From: Aquabacterium sp.
GTDB lineage: Bacteria > Pseudomonadota > Gammaproteobacteria > Burkholderiales > Burkholderiaceae_C
Length of the DNA stretch: 64,000 nt
NCBI RefSeq assembly: GCF_016195855.1
Contig: NZ_JACPYU010000008.1
Location: 62,001 to 126,000 of the forward strand
Reading direction: 5' to 3'
The position numbers were made by a program, and so were the translations under genes. How positions within the stretch are numbered: position 1 is the first letter of the stretch; the number at the start of each line of letters is the position of its first letter. This document shows, in pieces, positions 6,672 through 15,351 of the stretch. The notes under the pieces were generated by a model, which saw only the letters and a program-made list of their open reading frames with translations, ran no database searches and was not told where the DNA came from.

Positions 6672-7817
6672 ATGGAGTCGGATGTGATCAACAGCAGCCT
6701 GTGCAAGACCCTCGGCATCCAGTTCCCCCTGTTTGCTTTCACGCACTGCCGTGACGTGGTGGTGGCCGTCAGCAAAGCCGGCGGTTTTGGTGTGTTCGGT
6801 GCGGTGGGCTACACGCCCGACGAGCTGGAGACCGAGCTGCGCTGGATCGACGATCACATCGACGGCAAGCCCTATGGGCTGGATGTACTGGTGCCCGAGA
6901 ACCTCGTGATCAAGGACGAGATCGACAAGAGCATGCAAGCCATGGCCAGGCGCATCCCGCCCCAACACCTTGAATTCGTGCGGCAGTTGCTGGAGCGTCA
7001 TGGCGTCAAGGGCGGGACCGAACTGGCGATGGAGCGCCCGACCCTGTTCACCGCCGAACTGGCCGAGGCGCAAATGGACGTGGCCTTTCGCCACCCCATC
7101 CGGTTGATCGCCAACGCGCTGGGGGTGCCGCCGCCATCGATGATCAAGCGCGCTCGGCAGCATGGCATCCCGGTGGCTGCGCTGGTGGGGGCCAAGGAAC
7201 ACGCCGTGCGCCAGGTGCAGGCGGGCGTGGACATCATCGTGGCGCAAGGTGCCGAGGCCGGCGGCCATTGCGGCGAGGTGTCGACGCTGGTGCTGGTGCC
7301 CGAGGTCGTGCGCGCGGTGAACCAGATCAAGCCGGTGCCGGTGCTCGCCGCTGGCGGCATCATGACGGGTGGGCAGATGGCCGCCTGCATGGCGATGGGG
7401 GCGGCCGGTGCCTGGACTGGCTCGGTCTGGTTGCCCACCACCGAATCGGAAGTGACGCAGACCATCCGCGACAAGCTGGTGGCCGCCGGCTCGCGCGACA
7501 CCGTGCGCTCGACCTGCCGGACCGGCAAGCCCGCGCGCCAACTGCGCTCGGCCTGGACCGAAGCGTGGGACGCGACAGGCAGCCCGGGTTCGCTGCCCAT
7601 GCCTTTCCAGCCCATGCTCAGTCGCCCGGCACTGAAAGCAGTCGACAAGTCAGCCGAGGCCGGCAACGCGCAGGCACGTGAGCTGGTCACCTATTTCGTC
7701 GGGCAAGGCATCGGCCTGGTTGACGGCGTGCAATCAGCCCGTGCCGTGGTGCGCTCGTTCATGGAGGAGTTTGTCGCGGCCGTGGAGCACATGCAGGGCC
7801 TGGTGGACGAGGTCTGA
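6672..7817 (+). CDS. Nitronate monooxygenase / 2-nitropropane dioxygenase-like flavoprotein
   Basis: A 381-residue FMN-dependent TIM-barrel enzyme of the NMO family, which oxidises alkyl nitronates or related toxic anions. Visible features are the N-terminal LGIQFPLFAFTHCRDVVVAVSKAGG, the phosphate-binding stretch DIIVAQGAEAGGHCGEVSTLVLVPEVV with the family GxEAGGHxG motif and catalytic His, and PVLAAGGIMTGGQMAACMAMGA for FMN phosphate binding. The inserted AMARRIPPQHLEFVRQLLERHG segment and the C-terminal helices are longer than in short NMOs. Substrate is not deducible. The ATG at 6672 is chosen because the family alignment begins right after it. The gene stands alone after the hipBA islet. 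Confidence 0.85.
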   Translation: MESDVINSSLCKTLGIQFPLFAFTHCRDVVVAVSKAGGFGVFGAVGYTPDELETELRWIDDHIDGKPYGLDVLVPENLVIKDEIDKSMQAMARRIPPQHLEFVRQLLERHGVKGGTELAMERPTLFTAELAEAQMDVAFRHPIRLIANALGVPPPSMIKRARQHGIPVAALVGAKEHAVRQVQAGVDIIVAQGAEAGGHCGEVSTLVLVPEVVRAVNQIKPVPVLAAGGIMTGGQMAACMAMGAAGAWTGSVWLPTTESEVTQTIRDKLVAAGSRDTVRSTCRTGKPARQLRSAWTEAWDATGSPGSLPMPFQPMLSRPALKAVDKSAEAGNAQARELVTYFVGQGIGLVDGVQSARAVVRSFMEEFVAAVEHMQGLVDEV

Positions 7818-7836
7818 GTCTGCCCGCCCAAAGCCC

Positions 7837-7851
7837 TAACCAAACTGGTTA
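7837..7851. promoter_or_regulatory. Operator-like palindrome upstream of the cytochrome gene
   Basis: TAACCA-AAC-TGGTTA is a perfect 6+3+6 inverted repeat in the 218-base gap before the gene at 8036, a typical size for a dimeric regulator site. No regulator gene is adjacent. Confidence 0.35.
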
Positions 7852-8035
7852 CGACCAGGGTTATCCTCATCTCATTTAACGAATTAAGTTCATGAATTCG
7901 CACCTCATCTGAGGGGGTTTGGTGCGCCAGGCGGGAAGAAATGATCGCTTCCCTTCTTCCTCCGCTTCGTGTCGGTTCCTAGAGTCAAGGCGTCCATTTC
8001 GTTTTGACGACACACGAGCGCGAGGAGAACACGCC

Positions 8036-10888
8036 ATGACAACCCGTTTCCGCAAAGGCCTGGGCGCCTTGTCGATGCTGCAGGCATTGGCAGGTTCACT
8101 GGCCGCATCCGTGCCACTGATGATGGTGGCCCCTCAGGCGGCCCATGCGGCATCGCCTGCCTTCATCGCATTCGAGAGCGGGCAGGTCCGGCCTCTGGCG
8201 ATGTCCTCGGATGGCAGCAAGCTGTTTGCCGTCAACACGCCCAACAACACGCTGGAGATCTTCAACATCACCAGCACCGGCCTGCAGTTGTTTGCCCGCG
8301 TGCCCGTTGGCATGGAGCCGGTGGCCGTGGCCTTGCGCAATGACAACGAGGTCTGGGTGGTCAACCACCTGTCCGACAGCGTCAGCGTGGTCAGCCTGGA
8401 TGGCGCACCCCGCGTGGTGCGCACCCTGCTGGTGGGCGACGAGCCGCGCGACATCGTGTTCGCCGGTTCGCCCGCCAAAGCCTTCATCACCACCGCCCAC
8501 CGCGGCCAGCAGCGTCTGGACCCATCCCTGGCCAATGTGCCCGGCGCGGGAGACCCCAAGCTCACCACGCCCGGCGTCGGCCGGGCTGACGTGTGGGTCT
8601 TCAACCCGGGCAGCCTGGGCAATGCACTGGGTGGCGTGCCGCAAAGCATCCTCAGCTTCTTTGCGGATACGCCGCGCGCCCTGGCCGTGAGCCCGGACCG
8701 CAACACCGTGTACGTGGCCGCCTTCAAGTCTGGCAACGAGACCTCCTCGCTCAACGAGCAACTGGTGTGCGACAGCTTCGAGCTCAACACCAAGTGCACC
8801 GTCAAGGGCGTCACCATGCCGGGTGGACGCCTGGGCCCGCAGACCAACGCGGCAGGCAACCCTGCACCCAAGACCGGCATGATGGTGAAGTTCAACCGCC
8901 AGTCAGGCCATTGGGAAGACGAGATCGGGCGCAACTGGGATGCCGCCGTGTCCTTCAGCCTGCCTGACAAGGACGTGTTCGCCGTCGATGCCAACAGCCT
9001 GAGCGAGAAGACGGCCTACCGGCACGTGGGCACGACCTTGTTCAACATGGCCGTCAACCCCGTGAGCGGCAAGCTGTACGTGAGCAACACCGAGGCCAAC
9101 AACATGACCCGGTTCGAGGGCCCCGGCCAGTTCGGGGGCTCGACCGTGCAGGGCAAGATCGCCTTGTCGCGTGTGACGGTGATCGCCAACGGCGCCGTGA
9201 CACCGCACCACCTCAACAAGCACATCGACTACAGCAAGCTGGTCAACGACCCGGGCTTTGACCCCAGCGCCAAGGAGCACAGCCTGGCCACGCCGCTGGA
9301 GATGGCGGTGACCAAGGATGGCCAGACCTTGTACGTGACCGCGTTCGGCTCCAGCCGCATCGGCGTGTTCAACACGGCCGAGCTGGAGAACGACAGCTTC
9401 AACCCACGCGCGGCCAGTGCCCGCTACATCACGGTCAGTGGTGGTGGCCCCAGCGGCATCGTGCTGGATGAGGGCCGTGGCCGCCTGTACGTGATGACCC
9501 GCTTCGACAACGCCGTGAAGGTGGTGAACCTGGTCACCCGCGCCGAGGTGGCGCAGACCGCGCTGCCCAACCCCGAGCCCGCTGCCATCGTGGCCGGCCG
9601 GCCCATGCTGTATGACGCGCGCCGCTCATCGGCCAATGGCGAGGCCTCGTGCGCCAGTTGCCACATCTTTGGCGAGATGGACGACCTGGCCTGGGACCTG
9701 GGCAACCCGGATGAGGTGGTCACCACCAGCCCCATCCCAGGCAAGTTCACCGACTCGCTGCAGTTCTCCATTGCCAAGCTGATCTTTGGGGTGAAGAACA
9801 AGATCAATGGCAGCGACAAACCGACCGACTTCCATCCCATGAAGGGCCCGATGGTCACGCAGACGCTCAAGGGCATGCGCAACTCCGGCGCCATGCACTG
9901 GCGGGGCGACCGCTCCAACGGCGTGTTCGGCGTCTCGGCGATGGACAGCAACCTGTCGTTCAAGAACTTTGCCGTGGCCTTCGCGGGCCTCTTGGGCAAC
10001 GCCAACCCGATGAGCGAAGCAGAGATGCAGACCTTCTCTGACTTCATGCTCAATGTGCAGTTGCCGCCCAACCCGATCCGCAACCTGGACAACTCGCTGA
10101 CGGCCGCGCAGCAACGCGGGCACGACTTCTACTTCGGCAGCCGCCCCTCCGATGGCTTCAAGTTCGTCATCAACGGCAAGTCCGTCACGCCCAACAACAA
10201 CTGCAATGGCTGCCACACCGTGGACCCCGCCAACGGCATGTACGGCACAGGTGGCTTCCAGAGCTTCGAGGGCATCTCGCAGATCGTGAAGGTGCCTCAG
10301 TTGCGCAACATGTACCAGAAGGTCGGGCGCTTTGGCTCCCCCGCCATCCCGTTCTCCACCGCCGATGCCACCGGCTTCCTGGGCGACCAGGTCCGGGGTT
10401 TTGGCTTCGTGCATGACGGCAGCGCCGACACCCTGGCCCACTTCTTCACCGTGCGCGTGTTCCAGCCGACCTTGAACTCGGGCTTCCCGCTGATCAACCC
10501 CGACGCCACCCGCCGTGACGTGTCTGACTTCATGCACGTCATGGACAGTGACATGGCGCCCATCGTTGGCCAGCAGGTCACGCTGACATCGTCCAATGCC
10601 GCGGCGGTCAACCCCCGCATCGACCTGCTGATCCAGCGTGCCAAGACGCCTTATGTGTCCAAGGAGCTGGGTGGCAATGTCACTGAGTGCGATCTGGTGG
10701 CCCAGCTGGTGGAGGGCGGCACACGCCGTGGTTATGTGTATGACCTGGCATCGGGCAGCTTCCTGTCCGGCGATGGCACGCGCCGCACCGATGCCGCCTT
10801 GCGCGCCTTGGCCACCACGGTGGGGCAGGAAGTGACCTATACCTGCACGCCTGCCGGCTCGGGCAAGCGCATCGCCGCCACCATCTGA
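8036..10888 (+). CDS. Secreted beta-propeller / di-haem cytochrome c fusion protein
   Basis: A 950-residue exported protein. Residues 1-39 form a signal peptide ending near AAHAASP. Residues of about 45-510 show repeated YVTN-like blades (SDGSKLFAVNTPNNTLEIF, VALRNDNEVWVVNHLSDSVSVV, KDGQTLYVTAFGSSRIGVFN), a YncE-type seven-blade propeller. The C-terminal part has two haem motifs, CASCH at 539-543 and CNGCH at 723-727, in a layout like MauG/di-haem peroxidase modules, with several Met residues as possible axial ligands. It is probably a periplasmic redox enzyme or electron-transfer scaffold; the substrate is unknown. The ATG at 8036 follows GAGGAGAAC. It stands alone between a palindrome and a strong terminator. 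Confidence 0.85.
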   Translation: MTTRFRKGLGALSMLQALAGSLAASVPLMMVAPQAAHAASPAFIAFESGQVRPLAMSSDGSKLFAVNTPNNTLEIFNITSTGLQLFARVPVGMEPVAVALRNDNEVWVVNHLSDSVSVVSLDGAPRVVRTLLVGDEPRDIVFAGSPAKAFITTAHRGQQRLDPSLANVPGAGDPKLTTPGVGRADVWVFNPGSLGNALGGVPQSILSFFADTPRALAVSPDRNTVYVAAFKSGNETSSLNEQLVCDSFELNTKCTVKGVTMPGGRLGPQTNAAGNPAPKTGMMVKFNRQSGHWEDEIGRNWDAAVSFSLPDKDVFAVDANSLSEKTAYRHVGTTLFNMAVNPVSGKLYVSNTEANNMTRFEGPGQFGGSTVQGKIALSRVTVIANGAVTPHHLNKHIDYSKLVNDPGFDPSAKEHSLATPLEMAVTKDGQTLYVTAFGSSRIGVFNTAELENDSFNPRAASARYITVSGGGPSGIVLDEGRGRLYVMTRFDNAVKVVNLVTRAEVAQTALPNPEPAAIVAGRPMLYDARRSSANGEASCASCHIFGEMDDLAWDLGNPDEVVTTSPIPGKFTDSLQFSIAKLIFGVKNKINGSDKPTDFHPMKGPMVTQTLKGMRNSGAMHWRGDRSNGVFGVSAMDSNLSFKNFAVAFAGLLGNANPMSEAEMQTFSDFMLNVQLPPNPIRNLDNSLTAAQQRGHDFYFGSRPSDGFKFVINGKSVTPNNNCNGCHTVDPANGMYGTGGFQSFEGISQIVKVPQLRNMYQKVGRFGSPAIPFSTADATGFLGDQVRGFGFVHDGSADTLAHFFTVRVFQPTLNSGFPLINPDATRRDVSDFMHVMDSDMAPIVGQQVTLTSSNAAAVNPRIDLLIQRAKTPYVSKELGGNVTECDLVAQLVEGGTRRGYVYDLASGSFLSGDGTRRTDAALRALATTVGQEVTYTCTPAGSGKRIAATI

Positions 10889-10903
10889 TCTGACCGAGTC
10901 CGT

Positions 10904-10960
10904 TTGCCAACCCGGTCTGCGTGCTTTGCCGGCACGCGGGTCGGGTTTTTTTGTTGGCAA
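10904..10960 (+). terminator. Intrinsic terminator of the cytochrome gene
   Basis: AACCCG (10909-10914) pairs with CGGGTT, and GCGTGC with GCACGC inside it. Flanking TTGCCAA/TTGGCAA can extend the stem across a run of seven T residues. The hairpin follows the stop at 10888 by about 16 bases. Confidence 0.88.
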
Positions 10961-11073
10961 GTGTTTCCCAGGGAAAGACCGGCGCTTTCTTGATCTGTGT
11001 GGCGATTAGGATGTCTTCCTTTTGCGCCAAAGAGTGACGCCCACACGCTTTGGCGCCCAGGGATGAATTGAGC

Positions 11074-13005
11074 ATGCACAGCGAACAACCAGCACCCGCG
11101 TCGGCCGCCAACCGCGATCAAATCGACGCTTTGCTCGATCAGGCCTTTGCCGCCTATGAGCAAGGCCAGATGGACCAGGCGCACGGGCACTTCCAGGCTG
11201 CGCTGGCCCTCGACCCGCAGGACTTCGATGCCCTGCACATGCTGGGCGTCATGGCCATGCAAAAGCGCGAGCTGCCGCAGGCCATCGCCTTGTTCGAGCA
11301 AGCCATTGCCTCAGACCCGCAGGCCGGCATGGCCTACACGAACATGGGCATCGCCTGCATGGAGTCGGGCCTGCCCGAGAAGGCCCTGGCCAATTTCGAC
11401 AAAGCCGTGGCGCTGGAGCCCTCGGTCGAGGCGTTTTTCGGGCGCGGCGTGGTGCAGCAGACCTTGCAGCAATGGGCCGCCACCGAAGCCAGCTTCGCGC
11501 AGGTGCTCGCGATGCAACCCACGCACGTGGCCGCGCTGATCAACCGTGGCCATGCCTGTCTGATGCTCAAGCGCCTGGATGACGCCGTGGCCTGCTATGA
11601 AAAGGCCATTGCGATCGAGCCCACGCGCGCAGGGGCCTTTGCCGGCCTGGGCGATGCCTTGCTCTCGATGCAGCGCTTCCCGCAGGCCTTGGCCGCCTAT
11701 GACCGGGCCCTTGCCTTGAAGGCCGAACAACCCGATCTGCTGGGCAACCGCGCCAGCACCTTGCTCAAGCTCAAGCGCCTGCCCGAGGCCATCACCTGCT
11801 ACGAGCAGGCGCTCAAGCTGGCACCGCGCAACGCCATCATCCTGTCCAACCTCAGCGGTGCCTTGCGCGAGTCCGCCCGCCACACCGAAGCCCTGGCCAT
11901 GGCCGAGCGCGCCCTGGAGGTGGACCCCAAGCTGGGTGGTGCGCACATGAACCGGGGTAATGCCCTGCTGGACCTGGCCCGGCTTGACGAGGCCAAGCAG
12001 GCCTTCAGCATGGCCCGGCAAGTGCAGCCCGATGACGTGGAGGCGCAATGGGCGGTGGGCTGGACCAGCCTGCTGTCGGGCGACTGGGCCACGGGCCTGC
12101 CCCTGTTCGAGGTGCGCTGGAAAAAGCCGGGCTTTTCGTCCGAGCCGCGCGGCTTCACCCAGCCCTTGTGGCTGGGCGACACCGATTTGCGCGGCCGCAC
12201 CATCTTGCTGCACGCCGAGCAGGGCCTGGGCGACACGGTCAACTTCTGCCGTTACGTGCCCCTGGTCGCCGAGCTGGGCGCCAAGGTGGTGCTGGAGGTG
12301 CAGCCGCCTTTGAAGGGCCTGGTGCGTAGCCTGGCCGGTGGTGCCCAGGTGATCGCGCGCGGCGAGCCGCTGCCCGCCTTTGATGTCCATTGCCCCTTGA
12401 TGAGCCTGCCGCTGGCGTTCAAGAGCACGCCCACGCATCTGCCGGCCCCCCAGGCTTACCTGCGCGCCGACCCGCAGCAGGTGAGCGCGCTCGCCGAGCG
12501 GCTGGGCCCGCGCACCCAGCCACGTACCCAGCCACGTATTGGCCTGGTCTGGTCGGGCAACGCCGCGCACCGCAATGATGTCAACCGCTCCATGCCCCTG
12601 GCCACCCTGATGTCGGCCTTGCCCACCAGCGGCGTGCAGTACTACTGCCTGCAAAAAGACATCCGCGAGGCCGACCTGCCCACGCTGAAGGCCCGCCCGG
12701 ACATCATCCGCCTGCACGACGTGCTCCAGGGTTTTGACGGCACCGCCGCCCTGGTGGACCAGATGGACCTGGTGATCTCGGTGGACACCTCGATTGCCCA
12801 CCTGGCTGGCGCCCTGGGCAAGCCCTGCTGGATCCTGCTGTCGCGCGTGCCGGACTGGCGCTGGCTGGTCGACCGCGCCGATTGCCCCTGGTACCCGAGC
12901 GCGCGCCTGTTCAGGCAAACCAGCTGGGGCCAGTGGCAGGCACCTTTGCAGGACATCACCGCGGCGCTGCCGGGCTGGCTGGCCTCTGCCCCGAAATCAA
13001 ACTGA
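11074..13005 (+). CDS. TPR-repeat protein with glycosyltransferase (GT9/heptosyltransferase-like) C-terminus
   Basis: A 643-residue cytosolic protein. Residues of about 10-330 contain around nine tetratricopeptide repeats with the canonical spacing of Ala/Gly and Pro (for example AFAAYEQGQMDQAHGHFQAA and ALALDPQDFDALHMLGVMA). The C-terminal third has RIGLVWSGNAAHRND (the typical GLVWSG strand) and the MDLVISVDTSIAHLAGALGKPCW segment. The LVISVDTSIAHLAGALG part is the nucleotide-sugar-binding signature of GT9-like/TPR-glycosyltransferase proteins. Such proteins glycosylate flagellin, pili or other surface proteins; the acceptor is unknown. The ATG at 11074 is favoured over a TTG at 11050 because of the upstream CAGGGA. 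It lies 91 bases before the HDOD gene. Confidence 0.82.
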   Translation: MHSEQPAPASAANRDQIDALLDQAFAAYEQGQMDQAHGHFQAALALDPQDFDALHMLGVMAMQKRELPQAIALFEQAIASDPQAGMAYTNMGIACMESGLPEKALANFDKAVALEPSVEAFFGRGVVQQTLQQWAATEASFAQVLAMQPTHVAALINRGHACLMLKRLDDAVACYEKAIAIEPTRAGAFAGLGDALLSMQRFPQALAAYDRALALKAEQPDLLGNRASTLLKLKRLPEAITCYEQALKLAPRNAIILSNLSGALRESARHTEALAMAERALEVDPKLGGAHMNRGNALLDLARLDEAKQAFSMARQVQPDDVEAQWAVGWTSLLSGDWATGLPLFEVRWKKPGFSSEPRGFTQPLWLGDTDLRGRTILLHAEQGLGDTVNFCRYVPLVAELGAKVVLEVQPPLKGLVRSLAGGAQVIARGEPLPAFDVHCPLMSLPLAFKSTPTHLPAPQAYLRADPQQVSALAERLGPRTQPRTQPRIGLVWSGNAAHRNDVNRSMPLATLMSALPTSGVQYYCLQKDIREADLPTLKARPDIIRLHDVLQGFDGTAALVDQMDLVISVDTSIAHLAGALGKPCWILLSRVPDWRWLVDRADCPWYPSARLFRQTSWGQWQAPLQDITAALPGWLASAPKSN

Positions 13006-13096
13006 GCTTGTCCGGATTTGCGCTCATAAATTGGCGCGAATCCCGTTTTCAAAAGGCGGGAACTGGTGCCCAATGGCGTAAGAGGATAAGAGCACC

Positions 13097-14716
13097 ATGC
13101 CCAACTCAGCGACACCACAGGGTTCCGAAATCGACGATGCCGAGCTGACGCTCGAGTATCTGCTGCGCCGCATGCGCTTCAAAAGCGACTTTCCGGCGTT
13201 GTCGGCCTCCGTGTCGCGGGTGCAGGCCCTGTCCGACAATGAAACCGACAGCATGCAGACCTTGTGCGACGAGGTGCTGCAAGACGTCGCCCTGACGCAA
13301 AAGCTGCTGCGCGTGGTCAACACGGCGCATTTCCGCCGTGCCGGCTCCGATCCCATCAGCACCGTTTCCCGGGCGGTGGCCCTGATCGGCGTGGGCGGCG
13401 TGCGCAACATGGCGCTGTCATTGATGCTGCTGGATCACATGGAGGACAAAGCCCATGCGCAGCAACTCAAGGTCGAGTTCCTGCGCACCGTGATGGCCGG
13501 CACCCTGGCCAGCGAGCTCAGCGGCAATGCCAAGGAGGCTGAAGACGCATACCTGGGCGCGCTGTTTCGCAATCTCGGACGGCTGCTGGTGTCCTTTTAT
13601 CTGCCCGACGATGCCGAGCAGATCCGCGCCCTGTGCGAAGGCAAGGATGACGAACCCCCGATGACGGAGCGGCAGGCCGCCCAGAAGGTGCTGGGCGTGC
13701 CGCTGGACAAGCTGGCCGACCGGGTGGGCCAGATGTGGGGCCTGCCCGAAGGCTTGCGCGCCTGCATGGCGCCACCCGACCGCAATGTGCCCAGCATGTC
13801 GCTGGCCGCGCGTCCGGAGCGCGTCTGGTGGCTGGCCAGCCTGGCCAACGAAACCGCCGACAGCATGCTGCAAGCCGAGCCAGGTGAGATTGGCGAGATC
13901 CTCACCGGCCTGACGAAAACCTACACCCGGGCGCTGGACCTGAAACCGCTCAGCTTGCAGGACGCCGCCAGCCGCGCCCGCAAGCGCCTGACCGAGCTCA
14001 CGCAGGCCTTGAACATGTCCGTGCCCGCGCAGTCGCCGGCCGACAAGCTGCTGGACCGTTACTACGTCGATGCGCCCAACGCCGGCCAGACCGACGGCCC
14101 CAGCGCCCGCGACCTGGGCCTGACCACGGAAAACGGCGCCCTGACCGCCGACATGCCCCTGCCCGAGCAGGACACGGCCAACGTGCTCACCAACGGCATC
14201 CAGGACATCACCAACACGCTGCTGGAGTCTTTCAAGCTCAACGACGTGCTGCACATGATCCTGGAGACCATGCTGCGCGCCATGGACTGTCGCCGCGTCA
14301 TCTTCTGCCTGCGCGATGCCAAGAGTGGCCACCTGCTTGGGCGGATGGGCATCGGCGAGGGCGTGGACACCGTCAAGGCGGCATTCAAGATCCCCTTGAG
14401 CGTGCCCGCTGGCGGCACGCCCGATCTGTTCACCGTGGTGTGCCTCAAGAACGCCGACATGCTGATCGCCGATGCGTCGGCTGCCAGCATCGTGAGCCGC
14501 CTGCCCACCTGGTTCCGCGACCATGTGCAGGCCCCGACCTTCCTGATGCTGCCCCTGGTCATGAAACGCAAGGGCCAGCCGGACATGGTGCTGGGCATGA
14601 TCTACGCCGACAAGGGCAAGGCCAACACCTTGCAGCTCAACGAAAAAGAGCTGTCGCTGCTGCGCACGCTGCGCAACCAGGCCGTGATGGCCTTCAAGCA
14701 GACCACGGGCGGTTGA
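13097..14716 (+). CDS. HDOD-domain signalling protein with C-terminal GAF-like domain
   Basis: A 539-residue cytosolic protein. An HDOD domain (about 20-220) starts with FPALSASVSRVQALSDNETD and has LLRVVNTAHFRRAG and AVALIGVGGVRNMALSLML. The catalytic HD residues of HD-GYP are absent, as is usual for HDOD. A middle helical segment carries a Pro/Asp-rich linker, and residues of about 365-535 form a GAF-type sensor region (LNDVLHMILETMLRAMDCRRVIFCLRD, of which the CRRVIFCLRD strand is typical). HDOD proteins in beta/gammaproteobacteria act in motility, biofilm and stress signalling, but this one's ligand and partner are unknown. AGAGGATAAGAG precedes the ATG. Confidence 0.85.
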   Translation: MPNSATPQGSEIDDAELTLEYLLRRMRFKSDFPALSASVSRVQALSDNETDSMQTLCDEVLQDVALTQKLLRVVNTAHFRRAGSDPISTVSRAVALIGVGGVRNMALSLMLLDHMEDKAHAQQLKVEFLRTVMAGTLASELSGNAKEAEDAYLGALFRNLGRLLVSFYLPDDAEQIRALCEGKDDEPPMTERQAAQKVLGVPLDKLADRVGQMWGLPEGLRACMAPPDRNVPSMSLAARPERVWWLASLANETADSMLQAEPGEIGEILTGLTKTYTRALDLKPLSLQDAASRARKRLTELTQALNMSVPAQSPADKLLDRYYVDAPNAGQTDGPSARDLGLTTENGALTADMPLPEQDTANVLTNGIQDITNTLLESFKLNDVLHMILETMLRAMDCRRVIFCLRDAKSGHLLGRMGIGEGVDTVKAAFKIPLSVPAGGTPDLFTVVCLKNADMLIADASAASIVSRLPTWFRDHVQAPTFLMLPLVMKRKGQPDMVLGMIYADKGKANTLQLNEKELSLLRTLRNQAVMAFKQTTGG

Positions 14717-14740
14717 AACACGGGTGGATAATGCGCCCCC

Positions 14741-15211
14741 ATGTTTCGCATCGTCCTTGTTGAACCCGAGATTCCGCCCAACACGGGCAATGTGATCCGC
14801 CTGGCGGCCAACACGGGCTGCGAGCTGCACCTGATCGAGCCGCTGGGTTTCTCCATGGACGACAAGCTGCTGCGCCGCGCCGGGCTGGATTACCACGAGT
14901 ACGCGGCCGTGCGGCGCCACGCCAGCTGGGATGCCTTCATCGAGGCCATGCAGCCTGACAGGGCGCGCATGTTTGCCTTCACCACACGGGGCAGCCGGCC
15001 CTTCAGCGAAGTGCAATGGCAGCCGGGTGACTGGTTCGTGTTTGGATGCGAGACCCGTGGCCTGGACCCGGCCTTGCGCGAGACCTTCGACACCACGCAG
15101 CGCGTGCGCCTGCCGATGCGGCCTGATCAACGTAGCCTCAATCTGAGCAATGCGGTGGCGGTGGCGGTGTTCGAGGCCTGGCGACAGAACGGCTATCAAG
15201 GCGGAGCTTGA
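14741..15211 (+). CDS. trmL: tRNA (cytidine(34)-2'-O)-methyltransferase
   Basis: A small SPOUT-class methyltransferase that 2'-O-methylates the wobble base of tRNA-Leu using S-adenosylmethionine. The 156-residue length fits TrmL. Motif 1 is FRIVLVEPEIPPNTGNVIRLA, with the invariant Asn and Arg in NTGNVIR. The trefoil-knot segments FVFGCETRGLDPALRE and RLPMRPDQRSLNLSNAVAVAVFEAWRQ (core SLNLSNAVAV) bind the cofactor. A GATAAT box ends 8 bases before the ATG and no Shine-Dalgarno is evident, so the message may be leaderless. It ends convergent with gpsA across a structured intergenic region. Confidence 0.93.
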   Translation: MFRIVLVEPEIPPNTGNVIRLAANTGCELHLIEPLGFSMDDKLLRRAGLDYHEYAAVRRHASWDAFIEAMQPDRARMFAFTTRGSRPFSEVQWQPGDWFVFGCETRGLDPALRETFDTTQRVRLPMRPDQRSLNLSNAVAVAVFEAWRQNGYQGGA

Positions 15212-15233
15212 GGCCGGGCTGCCACTCGAGCCG

Positions 15234-15327
15234 GGGGGGCTGGGTGATCAACGCAGCGAAGTAAAGGAGGAGGGTCGGGCGCAGCCCGACCCGGGGGACA
15301 TGAGCGGAGTTGAGCACCCAGCGCCCC
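15234..15327. repeat. Imperfect long inverted repeat between trmL and gpsA
   Basis: Outer arms CTGGGTGATCAAC (15240-15252) and GTTGAGCACCCAG (15309-15321) pair with one mismatch and can be extended by G/C pairs on the outside. Inside lies a perfect 9-bp hairpin, GGGTCGGGC-GCA-GCCCGACCC (15272-15292). The element fills most of the convergent gap. It has no T-run, so it may be a factor-dependent terminator region or a REP/MITE-like repeat. Confidence 0.6.
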
Positions 15328-15351
15328 TGGCGGGGCCACCGAAGCGCGCGC

